DNA of 64,000 bases. It comes from Hyphomicrobiales bacterium. Lineage in GTDB: Bacteria; Pseudomonadota; Alphaproteobacteria; Rhizobiales; Rhizobiaceae. A program made the translations under genes and the position numbers. The number at the start of each line of letters is the position of its first letter. Within the stretch, counting starts at the first letter, position 1. Positions 9,357 through 17,223 of the stretch are shown one piece after another. The notes beneath the pieces were generated by a model that worked only from the letters and a program-made list of their open reading frames with translations, was not told the origin of the DNA and did not search any database. The stretch spans positions 1 to 64,000 of the forward strand of contig UCJH01000036.1 in assembly GCA_900472785.1 (NCBI GenBank). The letters run 5' to 3'.

Positions 9357-11642
9357 ATGATGACCTTGCGCAAATTTTTGGCGGCTCTTGCGCTGCCTGC
9401 CTTGTTTTTTCCCCTCTCTGCGGTTCAGGCGGACGAGATGATCGCGGACGGTGCGTTCGAGACGGGCGGCGATCTGGTCTGGGCCAGCGGCGATGTCAGC
9501 CTGTCGCGCGAAGACGGCAAGCTTTGCGCCTCCGTTCCGGCCGGTGGCGAACCGTGGGGTCGGCTGATCGGCGTCAACGATCTGAGCTTCGCCGCGGATA
9601 TGTCCTATCGTTTTTCCGTTCGCCTCCAGAGCAGCGAGACCCGGACCATTCCCGTACTCGTCCAGCGCAACGAGGAGCCTTGGACGGCGCAGGCGACATT
9701 CAGCGTTGCATCCGGTGCGGATATGCAGGCGTTCTCGTCCGTGTTCCGGGCAAAAGAAGACAAACCGGCGCAAATTATCTTCCAGCTTGGCGGCGGCGCT
9801 GCGCCGTGGCGCCTGTGCCTGGACGTTCTGTCGATGCGGGAGGCCTCCGCCGAAGAGGCGGAGCAGGCCGCGCCGGAAGCGTCACCGCACATGGCGGCAG
9901 ATGCCACGCCGCGCGTCAACCAAACCGGCTATTTTGCGGACGGGCCGAAACGATCGACGATCCCAAGCGATGATCAGGAGCCGCTGCCGTTCCAGCTGGT
10001 CGATGCCTCCGGAAGCGTCCTTGACGAAGGGATGACGGAGCCGAGAGGTATCGACCCGACTGTCGAGGCGGGCACGCAGGTTGCGGATTTTTCGTCATTT
10101 CAAACCGTCGGAGACGGGTACAGACTGATCGTCGGCGGCAAGCAAAGCCAGCCGTTTTCGATCGGGCATGATATTTACGGCAAGCTGCGCATCGATGCGC
10201 TGTCGTGGTTCTACCCGCAGCGCAGCGGGATTGAAATCAAGGGCGGGATCGCAGGCGAAGCCTATGCGCGGCCGGCCGGCCATCTCGGTCTTCGCCCGAA
10301 TGACGGCGATACCGGCGTGCCCTGCCTTTCGGGCGAGGCTTCGGCAAAGCTGTTCGGTGACTGGTCCTGCAGCTACCAGCTCGATGTTTCGGGTGGTTGG
10401 TACGATGCCGGCGACCAGGGAAAATATGTGGTCAATGGCGGTATTGCCGTCGCCCAGCTGCTCGGTACCTTCGAGCGCGGCGTAACCTTCGGCGGCGGCG
10501 CTTCTCCGGTTTTGAGCGACAGCCTGTCGCGTCTTCCCGAAAACGGCAACGGTATTCCCGATCTCCTCGACGAGGCCCGCTGGGAGCTGGAATTCCTGCT
10601 GAAAATGATGGTGCCGGACGGCCAGCCGCTTGCCGGAATGGTGCATCACAAGGTCCACGATACCGAATGGACGGGCGTGCCGATGCTGCCGCACCTCGAT
10701 CCGAGATTGCGGGCGCTGCATCGCCCCTCGACGGCGGCGACCCTCAATCTGGCGGCCGCGGCGGCGCAGGGCGCGCGGCTTTTTGCCAGCTATGACGCCG
10801 ATTTCGCGGAGCGCCTCCTTGCGGCATCCGGGAAAGCCTGGCTCGCGGCCGCAGCCAATCCGGTGCTCTATGCGCCGCAGTCGGATGGTCTGCAGGGCGG
10901 CGGCGACTATTTCGACGACGACGTTACCGACGAAACCTATTGGGCGGCGGCCGAGCTCTATATCACCACCGGTGAAGCGCAATATCTCGCGGCGCTGAAA
11001 ACCTCGCCGCATTGGGGAGGTCCCGTGTTCTCGGCGATCGGCGCTTTCGACTGGCGCAGCACGGCCGGCCTTGCCCGCCTCGATCTGGCGCTTTATGGAA
11101 AGGCACTGCCCGACGAGGACAGGGCAATGATCCGCGACAGTGTTGTTTCGGCCGCGCGCGAATTTCAGGCGCTTCAGGCCAACGAGCCCTTCGGCCAGAT
11201 CTACCGCCCGAACAGCAATCGCTATGACTGGGGATCCAACCAGTTGATCCTGCAGAATATGATCGTGCTGTCGGCAGCCTTCGACCTGACCGACGAGCGT
11301 GGCTTCCTGAATGCTGTGCGCGAAAGCATGGATTACATTCTCGGACGCAATCTCATGAATCTATCCTATGTCACCGGCTATGGCTCGGTCTGGTCGAAGA
11401 ACCAGCACAGCCGCTGGTATGCCAACCAGACGGACGACAGCCTTCCCAATCCTCCTATCGGCTCGCTGGCCGGCGGGCCGAATTCGACGCTGGTCGACGA
11501 TGTCGCCAAGGCAAAGCTTCAGGGCTGTGCGCCGCAGGCCTGCTATGTCGACGACATCATGGCCTGGGGCACAAACGAGATCACCATCAACTGGAACGCG
11601 CCGCTCGTCTATATCGCGTCCTTTCTGGCGGATGCGCGATGA
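9357..11642 (+). CDS. secreted endoglucanase, glycoside hydrolase family 9
   Basis: 761 residues. A signal peptide covers about residues 1-25 and ends at AVQA. Residues about 26-165 look like a beta-sandwich carbohydrate-binding module, then an Ig-like cellulase N-domain (PRVNQTGYFADGPKR) leads into the GH9 barrel from about residue 285. The catalytic aspartate motif is GGWYDAGDQGKYVVNGG (about 349); the histidine signature reads SYVTGYGSVWSKNQHSRW; the acid Glu lies in WGTNEITINWNAPLV (about 740). GH9 enzymes cleave beta-1,4-glucans such as cellulose. The stop codon overlaps the next start (ATGA), coupling it to a Gfo/Idh/MocA dehydrogenase. It could serve host cell-wall loosening or turnover of the cell's own cellulose. 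Confidence 0.92.
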   Translation: MMTLRKFLAALALPALFFPLSAVQADEMIADGAFETGGDLVWASGDVSLSREDGKLCASVPAGGEPWGRLIGVNDLSFAADMSYRFSVRLQSSETRTIPVLVQRNEEPWTAQATFSVASGADMQAFSSVFRAKEDKPAQIIFQLGGGAAPWRLCLDVLSMREASAEEAEQAAPEASPHMAADATPRVNQTGYFADGPKRSTIPSDDQEPLPFQLVDASGSVLDEGMTEPRGIDPTVEAGTQVADFSSFQTVGDGYRLIVGGKQSQPFSIGHDIYGKLRIDALSWFYPQRSGIEIKGGIAGEAYARPAGHLGLRPNDGDTGVPCLSGEASAKLFGDWSCSYQLDVSGGWYDAGDQGKYVVNGGIAVAQLLGTFERGVTFGGGASPVLSDSLSRLPENGNGIPDLLDEARWELEFLLKMMVPDGQPLAGMVHHKVHDTEWTGVPMLPHLDPRLRALHRPSTAATLNLAAAAAQGARLFASYDADFAERLLAASGKAWLAAAANPVLYAPQSDGLQGGGDYFDDDVTDETYWAAAELYITTGEAQYLAALKTSPHWGGPVFSAIGAFDWRSTAGLARLDLALYGKALPDEDRAMIRDSVVSAAREFQALQANEPFGQIYRPNSNRYDWGSNQLILQNMIVLSAAFDLTDERGFLNAVRESMDYILGRNLMNLSYVTGYGSVWSKNQHSRWYANQTDDSLPNPPIGSLAGGPNSTLVDDVAKAKLQGCAPQACYVDDIMAWGTNEITINWNAPLVYIASFLADAR

Positions 11643-12790
11643 GCGGGTCGGCTGAAACAGGCATCGCCTTTATCGGCACGGGTTTCGTTGCCGACTATTA
11701 CATGACGACGCTTGCCAATCATCCGGGCCTGCGGCTCGCCGGTGTCTGGGACAGGGATCCGGCGCGGCTTGAGCAATTCTGCGATTACTGGAAGGTCACG
11801 GCCTATGCCTCGGAAGAGGCACTGCTGGCAGATGCCGGTGTCGGCATCGTCGTGAACCTCACGGTGCCGGAAAGCCATTATGCCGTGAACAGGGCAGCCC
11901 TGCTTGCCGGCAAGCACGTCTATTGCGAAAAGCCGCTGGCGATGGAGGTCGATGCAGCACGCGACCTGGTTGCGCTGGCAAAAGGCCGCGGACTGGTGCT
12001 TGCCGCGGCACCGGCCAATGCGCTCAGCGATGCGCAGGCCCATTGCGCTGAAATCCTCGCCTCCGGCGTCATCGGCACGCCGCGGCTCGCCTATGCGGAA
12101 ATGGAGGACGGGCCGGTCTTTCTCGACAACTGGCAGACGTGGCGCAGCCGCTCCGGGGCAAGATGGCCCGGCGTCCATGAATTCGAGATTGGCTGTACGC
12201 TGGAACATGCCGGCTACGGTATGAGCTGGCTGGTGTCGCTGTTCGGTCCGGTTGCGCATCTCGATGCCTTTTCGGCCCTGACCTTTCCGAACAAGGGGCC
12301 GGGAACCGAGGCTTTGACGCTGGGGCCGGATCTGTCCATCGGCTGCCTGAGCTTCGAATCCGGAATGACGGCGCGGATTACCTGCGGTCTGGCCGCGCCG
12401 CGCGATCGGTCGCTCACGATCATCGGCGACAAGGGAACCATTGTCGTGCGGGATCTCTGGGACAACCGGTCGCCGATCCATGTCGAGCTGTCCGGCCAGA
12501 AGCGGCCTTGGCTGCATCGCGTGATCGATCGCCTCGAACGGCAGGCGCGGCGCAAGTTTCCGTTCCGGTTGATGGCGGGACGGTCGGCCGCCTATCCGTC
12601 CGCTGCGCCGAAAACCCGGCTGCCGAACTATCCGTCGCAGATTGATTTCGTGCGTGGCATCGCAGCCCAGGCAGACGCCATCCGGGCGGGTCGGACGCCG
12701 GTTTTTTCCGGTGAAACGGCGCTGCACCTCACCGACATCGTCCTGGCGCTGAACAGCGGCAAGCGGAATTATACGCCAGCCCGGTTATGA
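11639..12790 (+). CDS. Gfo/Idh/MocA family oxidoreductase
   Basis: 383 residues. The N-terminal Rossmann fold begins GIAFIGTGFVADYY and carries the family signature VYCEKPLAM around residue 99; the C-terminal alpha/beta domain follows. Members oxidise or reduce sugars and inositols with NAD(P). It overlaps the GH9 stop by four bases and so is made from the same message; action on a glucan-derived sugar is an inference from this coupling. Its 3' end overlaps the opposing dehydrogenase gene by six bases. Confidence 0.85.
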   Translation: MSGSAETGIAFIGTGFVADYYMTTLANHPGLRLAGVWDRDPARLEQFCDYWKVTAYASEEALLADAGVGIVVNLTVPESHYAVNRAALLAGKHVYCEKPLAMEVDAARDLVALAKGRGLVLAAAPANALSDAQAHCAEILASGVIGTPRLAYAEMEDGPVFLDNWQTWRSRSGARWPGVHEFEIGCTLEHAGYGMSWLVSLFGPVAHLDAFSALTFPNKGPGTEALTLGPDLSIGCLSFESGMTARITCGLAAPRDRSLTIIGDKGTIVVRDLWDNRSPIHVELSGQKRPWLHRVIDRLERQARRKFPFRLMAGRSAAYPSAAPKTRLPNYPSQIDFVRGIAAQADAIRAGRTPVFSGETALHLTDIVLALNSGKRNYTPARL

Positions 12791-13849
12791 TGCCGGCTGC
12801 GCGCGAATGGTCTCGATAATTTCCAGGGCTTCGATGCTGGCGCTGAGCGGCATGCGCTCTTCTTGCCCCTCGCCGGCGAGGATCGCCCGGCTCGCAGCCG
12901 CGATTTCGAATTGCAATCCGTTGCCGGGGAAGGCGTGATCGAAGGTCTGAAGACCCGCCACGGGCAGGCGACGGGTAATCTTGCTGATGACGCCGGACAT
13001 CCGGCCCCCGATATTCGGAGCCACAAGCCGCCGGGCAAATCCGTTTCTCGCCAGGTGGATGCGGCTCGCCTTCATGAAGGGCGCATCCAGGATCAGCGAC
13101 CCGGTTTCCCCTCGGATGATGAAGCGGTTTGCACCATTACGATCGAAGCCGCAGCGGAATTCGGCGTCAAAACCGGAATAGCGTAGTGTCCCAAGGGCGG
13201 ACATATCGACGCCGGTTGGTGCTGCTTTCCATTGTCCCGTAACGGCTTTCGGCGAACCGAACAGCGTCAGCATCAGCGCGATCGGGTAGATGCCGAGATC
13301 AAGGAGCGCGCCTCCGCCGAGCGCGGGTGAAAAGAAGCGACTGCCGGCATCGAAGGGCTTTTTATAAGAAAGCTCGGCTGTGACACCGATTATCGTCCCG
13401 ATCGTCTTTTCGGCAAGCAGCAGTCGAAGATGCGCGACAGCTGGGAGATAAGCCGTCCACATCGCCTCCATCGCAAAAGTCCGCGTCTGGTCGGCAAGGG
13501 TAGCGAGCAAGCGGGCCTGATCCGATGATGTCACCAGCGGTTTCTCGACAAGGATGGGTTTTCCCGCAGCTAGAAGGCTGCGCGCCTGCTCGTCATGGGC
13601 CGTATTCGGGGAGGCGATATAGACGGCATCGACATGGGGCGCCATGGACGAAGGGTCGTCATAAGCTCGGATATTGTCGAACCGCTCGGCGAAGTCCTGG
13701 GCCGTGGCGATGTTACGTGAGCATACGGCGACAAGGTCCGCTTCGGGGACAAGCCGGATGTCCTGCGCAAAGGCGGTTGCGATCGTGCCGGTGCCGAGAA
13801 CGCCCCAGCGTACAGATGCGGCCCTCACGGATGTATCGTTCTGAGTCAT
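12785..13849 (-). CDS. Gfo/Idh/MocA family oxidoreductase
   Basis: 354 residues. The nucleotide-binding motif is WGVLGTGTIATAFAQD and the signature EKP appears in PILVEKPLV. The shorter C-terminal domain and the segment GGGALLDLGIYPIALM resemble dihydrodiol or xylose dehydrogenase-like members, but the substrate is unknown. It is not a recent duplicate of the neighbouring dehydrogenase, since the two sequences differ throughout. It converges on that gene with overlapping stop codons and lies downstream of nolR on the same strand, with a terminator-like hairpin between. Confidence 0.82.
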   Translation of the reverse strand: MTQNDTSVRAASVRWGVLGTGTIATAFAQDIRLVPEADLVAVCSRNIATAQDFAERFDNIRAYDDPSSMAPHVDAVYIASPNTAHDEQARSLLAAGKPILVEKPLVTSSDQARLLATLADQTRTFAMEAMWTAYLPAVAHLRLLLAEKTIGTIIGVTAELSYKKPFDAGSRFFSPALGGGALLDLGIYPIALMLTLFGSPKAVTGQWKAAPTGVDMSALGTLRYSGFDAEFRCGFDRNGANRFIIRGETGSLILDAPFMKASRIHLARNGFARRLVAPNIGGRMSGVISKITRRLPVAGLQTFDHAFPGNGLQFEIAAASRAILAGEGQEERMPLSASIEALEIIETIRAQPAS

Positions 13850-13893
13850 GCCGGCAATCCTGCACGGTAACCTTCAAAAGCGCGTAAACACAA

Positions 13894-13965
13894 ACCCCGT
13901 CCGGCCGGAGCCGAAGCGGGGTCTGAGAAATTGCCGATTTCCGGCCGATCAGGGCCGGATTTTTT
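13894..13965 (+). ncRNA. candidate small RNA or orphan terminator between nolR and a dehydrogenase gene
   Basis: Two hairpins lie in tandem: ACCCCG...CGGGGT (13894-13922) and TCCGGCC...GGCCGGA (13940-13959), the second followed by six T on the plus strand. That is a good intrinsic terminator reading rightwards, yet no rightward gene ends here. The arrangement of a 5' hairpin, a single-stranded linker and a terminator is typical of a short trans-acting RNA of about 75 bases. On the other strand the first hairpin is followed by a T-rich stretch and could end nolR transcription. No convincing promoter was identified, so confidence is low. Confidence 0.3.
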
Positions 13966-14303
13966 CATGCCCTGCGGCGATGCGGGGTTGTTTCCGTTGC
14001 CGTTTCTTCCGGATAGATGTCCTTGAGCGTTTCAAGGATTTTCAGAACGGCGTCCGACGAACTCGAATAGTAGATGGTCTGCGCATCGCGACGCGTGGTC
14101 ACGAGGTTTTGGGCACGCAGTTTCGACAGGTGCTGCGACAGCGCCGACTGGCTGAGGCCGACCTGGCTTGCCAGCGCGCCGACGGCCATTTCTTCCCGGA
14201 CCAGCGAGCTGAGGATCAGCAATCGCTTCGGATTGGCCATGGCGGACAAAAATCCGGCCGCAACCTCTGCTTTGACGTGCTTTTGAGGCGAAATTGTTTG
14301 CAT
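13965..14303 (-). CDS. nolR: NolR-type ArsR-family transcriptional repressor
   Basis: 112 residues. The core AAGFLSAMANPKRLLIL, then MAVGALASQVGLSQSALSQHLS and TRRDAQTIYYSSSSDAVLKIL, follows rhizobial NolR almost residue for residue as I remember it. NolR is a winged-helix dimer that represses nodulation genes and affects growth and conjugation in rhizobia. No metal-binding cysteine motif is present, in line with NolR. ATG at 14303 has GGAG 6 bases before it; the in-frame ATG at 14315 gives four more residues but has no ribosome binding site. A consensus NolR box upstream suggests autoregulation. Homologues also occur in non-nodulating agrobacteria, so symbiosis is not proven. Confidence 0.9.
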   Translation of the reverse strand: MQTISPQKHVKAEVAAGFLSAMANPKRLLILSSLVREEMAVGALASQVGLSQSALSQHLSKLRAQNLVTTRRDAQTIYYSSSSDAVLKILETLKDIYPEETATETTPHRRRA

Positions 14304-14359
14304 TCCAGGCTCCATGCGAAAATTACATCACGCTTGGTTATGAGTGTGAAGCCGAGATA

Positions 14360-14375
14360 ATTAGACGTGATGAAT
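14360..14375. promoter_or_regulatory. NolR box in the nolR promoter region
   Basis: The sequence ATTAGACGTGATGAAT fits the published NolR consensus (A/T)TTAG-N9-A(T/A) exactly. It lies 57 bases upstream of the preferred nolR start. A 7-base inverted pair CATCACG (14326-14332) and CGTGATG (14366-14372) spans the same region. Negative autoregulation of nolR is the natural reading. Confidence 0.6.
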
Positions 14376-14421
14376 AAAAGGACAACCACCCCCTGCGAAA
14401 AATCGGGGTAGGCTGGGGCAT

Positions 14422-15165
14422 TTAACCGTAAAGTTTTTTCAGAAGCGGTCGCAATCCTGAAGTGTTTTGCAGCGGTGCGTCGAATTCCAGCCGTTTCAGC
14501 TGGTCGCCGCTTGCAAGGTCAAGCCCGGCGGCGTCGATGCCGCAGATCCGCCACTTCTCGCCCTTTGCGCCGCAATAGGTTCGAGCATAGTGGCCGGCGG
14601 CGTCGGCATGATCGGCGTTCATATGCGCGATCGCTCCGGCTTCGATCTCGGCAAGCTCTGCAACCGCTGGTGATTCGATCAGCAGATCGGCGGCTTCCAT
14701 CAGGAAGGCCCGGCCAAAGCCCCCGTTCATACTGGCCTTTACCGGTACGAGACGAAAAAAGCTGAAATCGGGAAAATCCACGTAAAGCTGTGCCTTGGGG
14801 TGGCGCCGGACAAAACGTTCGCGAACACGCGCATGTTCGGTGCTCTCGCGTGGCACCTTCATTGCCGTGCACTGCACGGTTAGCCGCGGATGGGCGAGGG
14901 GGTCGCCCTTGCCAATCTCGCCTGTCAGCAGCGAGCAACGCGGATCAGCGGCAAGCGCCTGCGTGTGGGTCGATAGGGCAGATACAAGAATGACAGGCGT
15001 CCCGTCCGTATCCATGCCCAGCAGGACCCGACTGACGAAGGGGAAGCCGTCGCTGTTCGGTTCCACCACGGCAAACGCGGCACTCCGGGCCGAGCGCAGC
15101 AGCACGCGTGCCTGCTTGCGGGCCGGATCGTCGGTTTCCCGGATGACGGAAGGTTTGTCTGCCAA
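14422..15165 (-). CDS. HugZ-family heme utilization protein (split-barrel plus DUF2470)
   Basis: 247 residues. The N-terminal part is a pyridoxamine-5'-phosphate-oxidase-like split barrel (PFVSRVLLGMDTDGTPVILVS), and the C-terminal part (EIEAGAIAHMNADHADAAGHY) is the DUF2470 domain seen in HugZ/HutZ heme-degrading proteins. Heme binding in HugZ uses a C-terminal histidine; the histidines in HMNADHAD are candidates. The start is TTG at 15165, supported by TTGGAGG 8 bases upstream. It may help iron release from heme in the cytoplasm. A general FMN-binding function is the alternative. Confidence 0.78.
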   Translation of the reverse strand: MADKPSVIRETDDPARKQARVLLRSARSAAFAVVEPNSDGFPFVSRVLLGMDTDGTPVILVSALSTHTQALAADPRCSLLTGEIGKGDPLAHPRLTVQCTAMKVPRESTEHARVRERFVRRHPKAQLYVDFPDFSFFRLVPVKASMNGGFGRAFLMEAADLLIESPAVAELAEIEAGAIAHMNADHADAAGHYARTYCGAKGEKWRICGIDAAGLDLASGDQLKRLEFDAPLQNTSGLRPLLKKLYG

Positions 15166-15187
15166 GGTTTCGATCCTCCAACGATAA

Positions 15188-15212
15188 CGCCCGGAGCTTT
15201 GAGGTCCGGGCG
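15188..15212 (-). terminator. hairpin after choV
   Basis: A perfect 8-bp stem CGCCCGGA / TCCGGGCG lies about 25 bases beyond the choV stop. The T run on the choV strand is weak, so it may stabilise the 3' end rather than terminate strongly. Confidence 0.4.
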
Positions 15213-15236
15213 TCGTCGCGTTTTCTGCCGCTGCGG

Positions 15237-16286
15237 TCAGGTCTTGTTGCGATGCCGCGTCAAACCCTCGACGACGTTCTGTGCGTTGATCGTGCCGACG
15301 ATTGCGCCGTTGTCAACCACGCCGATGCTGCCCGGCTGGCGGGACATGGCGTCGAGAATGTCGATCAGCGGCGTCGTCGGCTTTGCGGTCGCCGTCACGC
15401 CGGCAGCGCTGTCCGTCCGGTTCACGCCCTGGCTCATCACGTCGAGCGCCGTCAGCATGGTGATCGGGTTCATGTGCTGGACGAAATCGGCGACATACTG
15501 GTTGGCCGGGTTCTTGACGATATCCTGCGGCGTGCCGCACTGGATGATGCGCCCGCCTTCCATGATGGCGATGCGGTTGCCGATGCGGAAGGCCTCGTCG
15601 AGATCGTGGCTGACGAACAGGATCGTCTTTTTCAGGCGGCGCTGGAATTCCAGCAACTCGTCCTGCAGGCGCGTGCGGATGAGCGGATCGAGCGCCGAGA
15701 ACGGTTCGTCCATCAGAAGGATCGGTGCGCCGGTGGCAAAGGCGCGGGCGAGGCCGACACGCTGCTGCATGCCGCCGGACAGTTCCTTGACCTGCCGGCC
15801 CGCCCATTTCGTCAGGTTGACGAGTTCGAGCTGTTCGTTGACGCGGTCCTTGCGCTCCTTGTCAGGCATGCCGGCAAGCTCGAGACCGAAGCCGACATTG
15901 TCGGCGACCGTGCGCCAGGGCAGGAGCGCGAACTGCTGGAACACCATCGAGACGGTGTGCATGCGGAAATCGCGCAACGATTTTGCGCTGGTCTTGTAGG
16001 GGTTGAGCGGGCCGTTGGCGGTCTTCACCTGGACCTCGCCGCGCACCACCGGGGCAAGGCCGTTGACGGCGCGCAGAAGGGTCGACTTGCCGGAGCCCGA
16101 CAGGCCCATCAGGACGAGGATTTCGCCCTCCCGGATCGCCAGAGAGGCATCCGCGACGCCGAGCACCAGGCCGGTGGCTGCGCCGATCTCGTCGCGGGTC
16201 TTGCCTTGATCGACCATGGCGATGGCCGCTTCCGGCTTGTTGCCGAAGATGATGTCGACATTCTTGAAAACGACGGCTTCGGTCAT
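15237..16286 (-). CDS. choV: choline ABC transporter ATP-binding protein
   Basis: 349 residues of the ProV/OpuAA class. Walker A is GLSGSGKST, the Q-loop segment is VFQQFALLPW, the signature is ELSGGMQQRVGLARA and Walker B is ILLMDEPFSALD. The C-terminal extension after residue about 270 holds a CBS-like region (PGSIGVVDNGAIVGTINAQN), used in this class for regulation. It overlaps choW by four bases and has AAGGAG before its ATG. With ChoX and ChoW it should import choline, the precursor of glycine betaine and phosphatidylcholine in rhizobia. Confidence 0.9.
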   Translation of the reverse strand: MTEAVVFKNVDIIFGNKPEAAIAMVDQGKTRDEIGAATGLVLGVADASLAIREGEILVLMGLSGSGKSTLLRAVNGLAPVVRGEVQVKTANGPLNPYKTSAKSLRDFRMHTVSMVFQQFALLPWRTVADNVGFGLELAGMPDKERKDRVNEQLELVNLTKWAGRQVKELSGGMQQRVGLARAFATGAPILLMDEPFSALDPLIRTRLQDELLEFQRRLKKTILFVSHDLDEAFRIGNRIAIMEGGRIIQCGTPQDIVKNPANQYVADFVQHMNPITMLTALDVMSQGVNRTDSAAGVTATAKPTTPLIDILDAMSRQPGSIGVVDNGAIVGTINAQNVVEGLTRHRNKT

Positions 16287-17134
16287 GCGCCTTCTCCTTC
16301 ATCGGACGAGCGGAATAGGCGGTCGAGGATAATAGCGAGAATGACGATGCAGAGACCGGATTCGAAACCCATGGCGATGTTGACGGTGTTGAGCGCCCGA
16401 ACGACCGGGACGCCGAGACCGGCAGCGCCGACCAGCGCCGAGATGACCACCATCGACAGCGACAGCATGATGGTCTGCGTCAGACCCGCCATGATCTGCG
16501 GCATGGCGAAGGGCAATTCGATCTTGCGCAGCACCTGCATGGGCGTGGCGCCGAAGGACTGGGCCGCTTCCACGAGCGACGGCGGCGTCGAGATGATGCC
16601 AAGCCGCGTCAGGCGGATCGGCGCCGGGATCGCGAAGATCACCGTGGCGATCAGGCCGGGGACCATGCCGAGGCCGAACAGAACGAGCGCCGGGATCAGG
16701 TAGACGAAGGTCGGGATGGTCTGCATCAGATCGAGGATCGGCCGCATCACGGCATAGATCCAGGCGCGGCGGGCCGCCGCGATGCCGAGCGGAATGCCGA
16801 CAGCCATGGAGACGAAGCTGGCTGCGAGAACCAGGGCCAGCGTCTCGGTCGTCGCCTTCCAGTAGCCCAGATTGATGATCAGGAGCAGGCCGAGAAGCGT
16901 GAACAGCGTCACGCCGATCGAGCGGCGAAACCAGTAGGATGCAGCCGTCACCACCGCGACGACGATCAGCGGATGCGGCGTTTGCAGCACCCAGAGGATC
17001 ACGTTGACGACACCTGCCAGCACGGTGGAGAGGTTGTCGAAGAAGCTTTCGAAATTGGTGGTGAGCCAGGTGAAGAAATCCTTCGCCCAGCGGCCTATCG
17101 GGATGCGTCGTTCAGGGTCGGTCAGCCATTCCAC
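16283..17134 (-). CDS. choW: choline ABC transporter permease
   Basis: 283 residues with about six or seven membrane segments. The EAA-type loop that docks on the ATPase reads LVEAAQSFGATPMQVLRKIELP, shortened here to key residues E, A, G and P. The protein belongs to the ProW/OpuAB permeases. GTG at 17134 is the only sensible start, since no ATG precedes the N-terminus EWLTDPERRIPIG. It follows choX after 89 bases that contain a hairpin, which may lower permease output relative to the binding protein. Confidence 0.9.
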   Translation of the reverse strand: MEWLTDPERRIPIGRWAKDFFTWLTTNFESFFDNLSTVLAGVVNVILWVLQTPHPLIVVAVVTAASYWFRRSIGVTLFTLLGLLLIINLGYWKATTETLALVLAASFVSMAVGIPLGIAAARRAWIYAVMRPILDLMQTIPTFVYLIPALVLFGLGMVPGLIATVIFAIPAPIRLTRLGIISTPPSLVEAAQSFGATPMQVLRKIELPFAMPQIMAGLTQTIMLSLSMVVISALVGAAGLGVPVVRALNTVNIAMGFESGLCIVILAIILDRLFRSSDEGEGA

Positions 17135-17186
17135 GGAAAATTCGCCTGGTTCTCGAGATCAAGGATAAGGAGCGGATGCGCGTGAA

Positions 17187-17214
17187 AAAAGGCAGGACCT
17201 TCGCCCTGCCTTTT
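17187..17214 (-). terminator. hairpin between choX and choW
   Basis: On the minus strand AAAAGGCAGG pairs with CCTGCCTTTT across an 8-base loop, followed by more T. It lies 10 bases after the choX stop and before choW. A partial terminator here would give the excess of periplasmic binding protein normal for ABC importers. Confidence 0.65.
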
Positions 17215-17223
17215 GTCTTTCGA

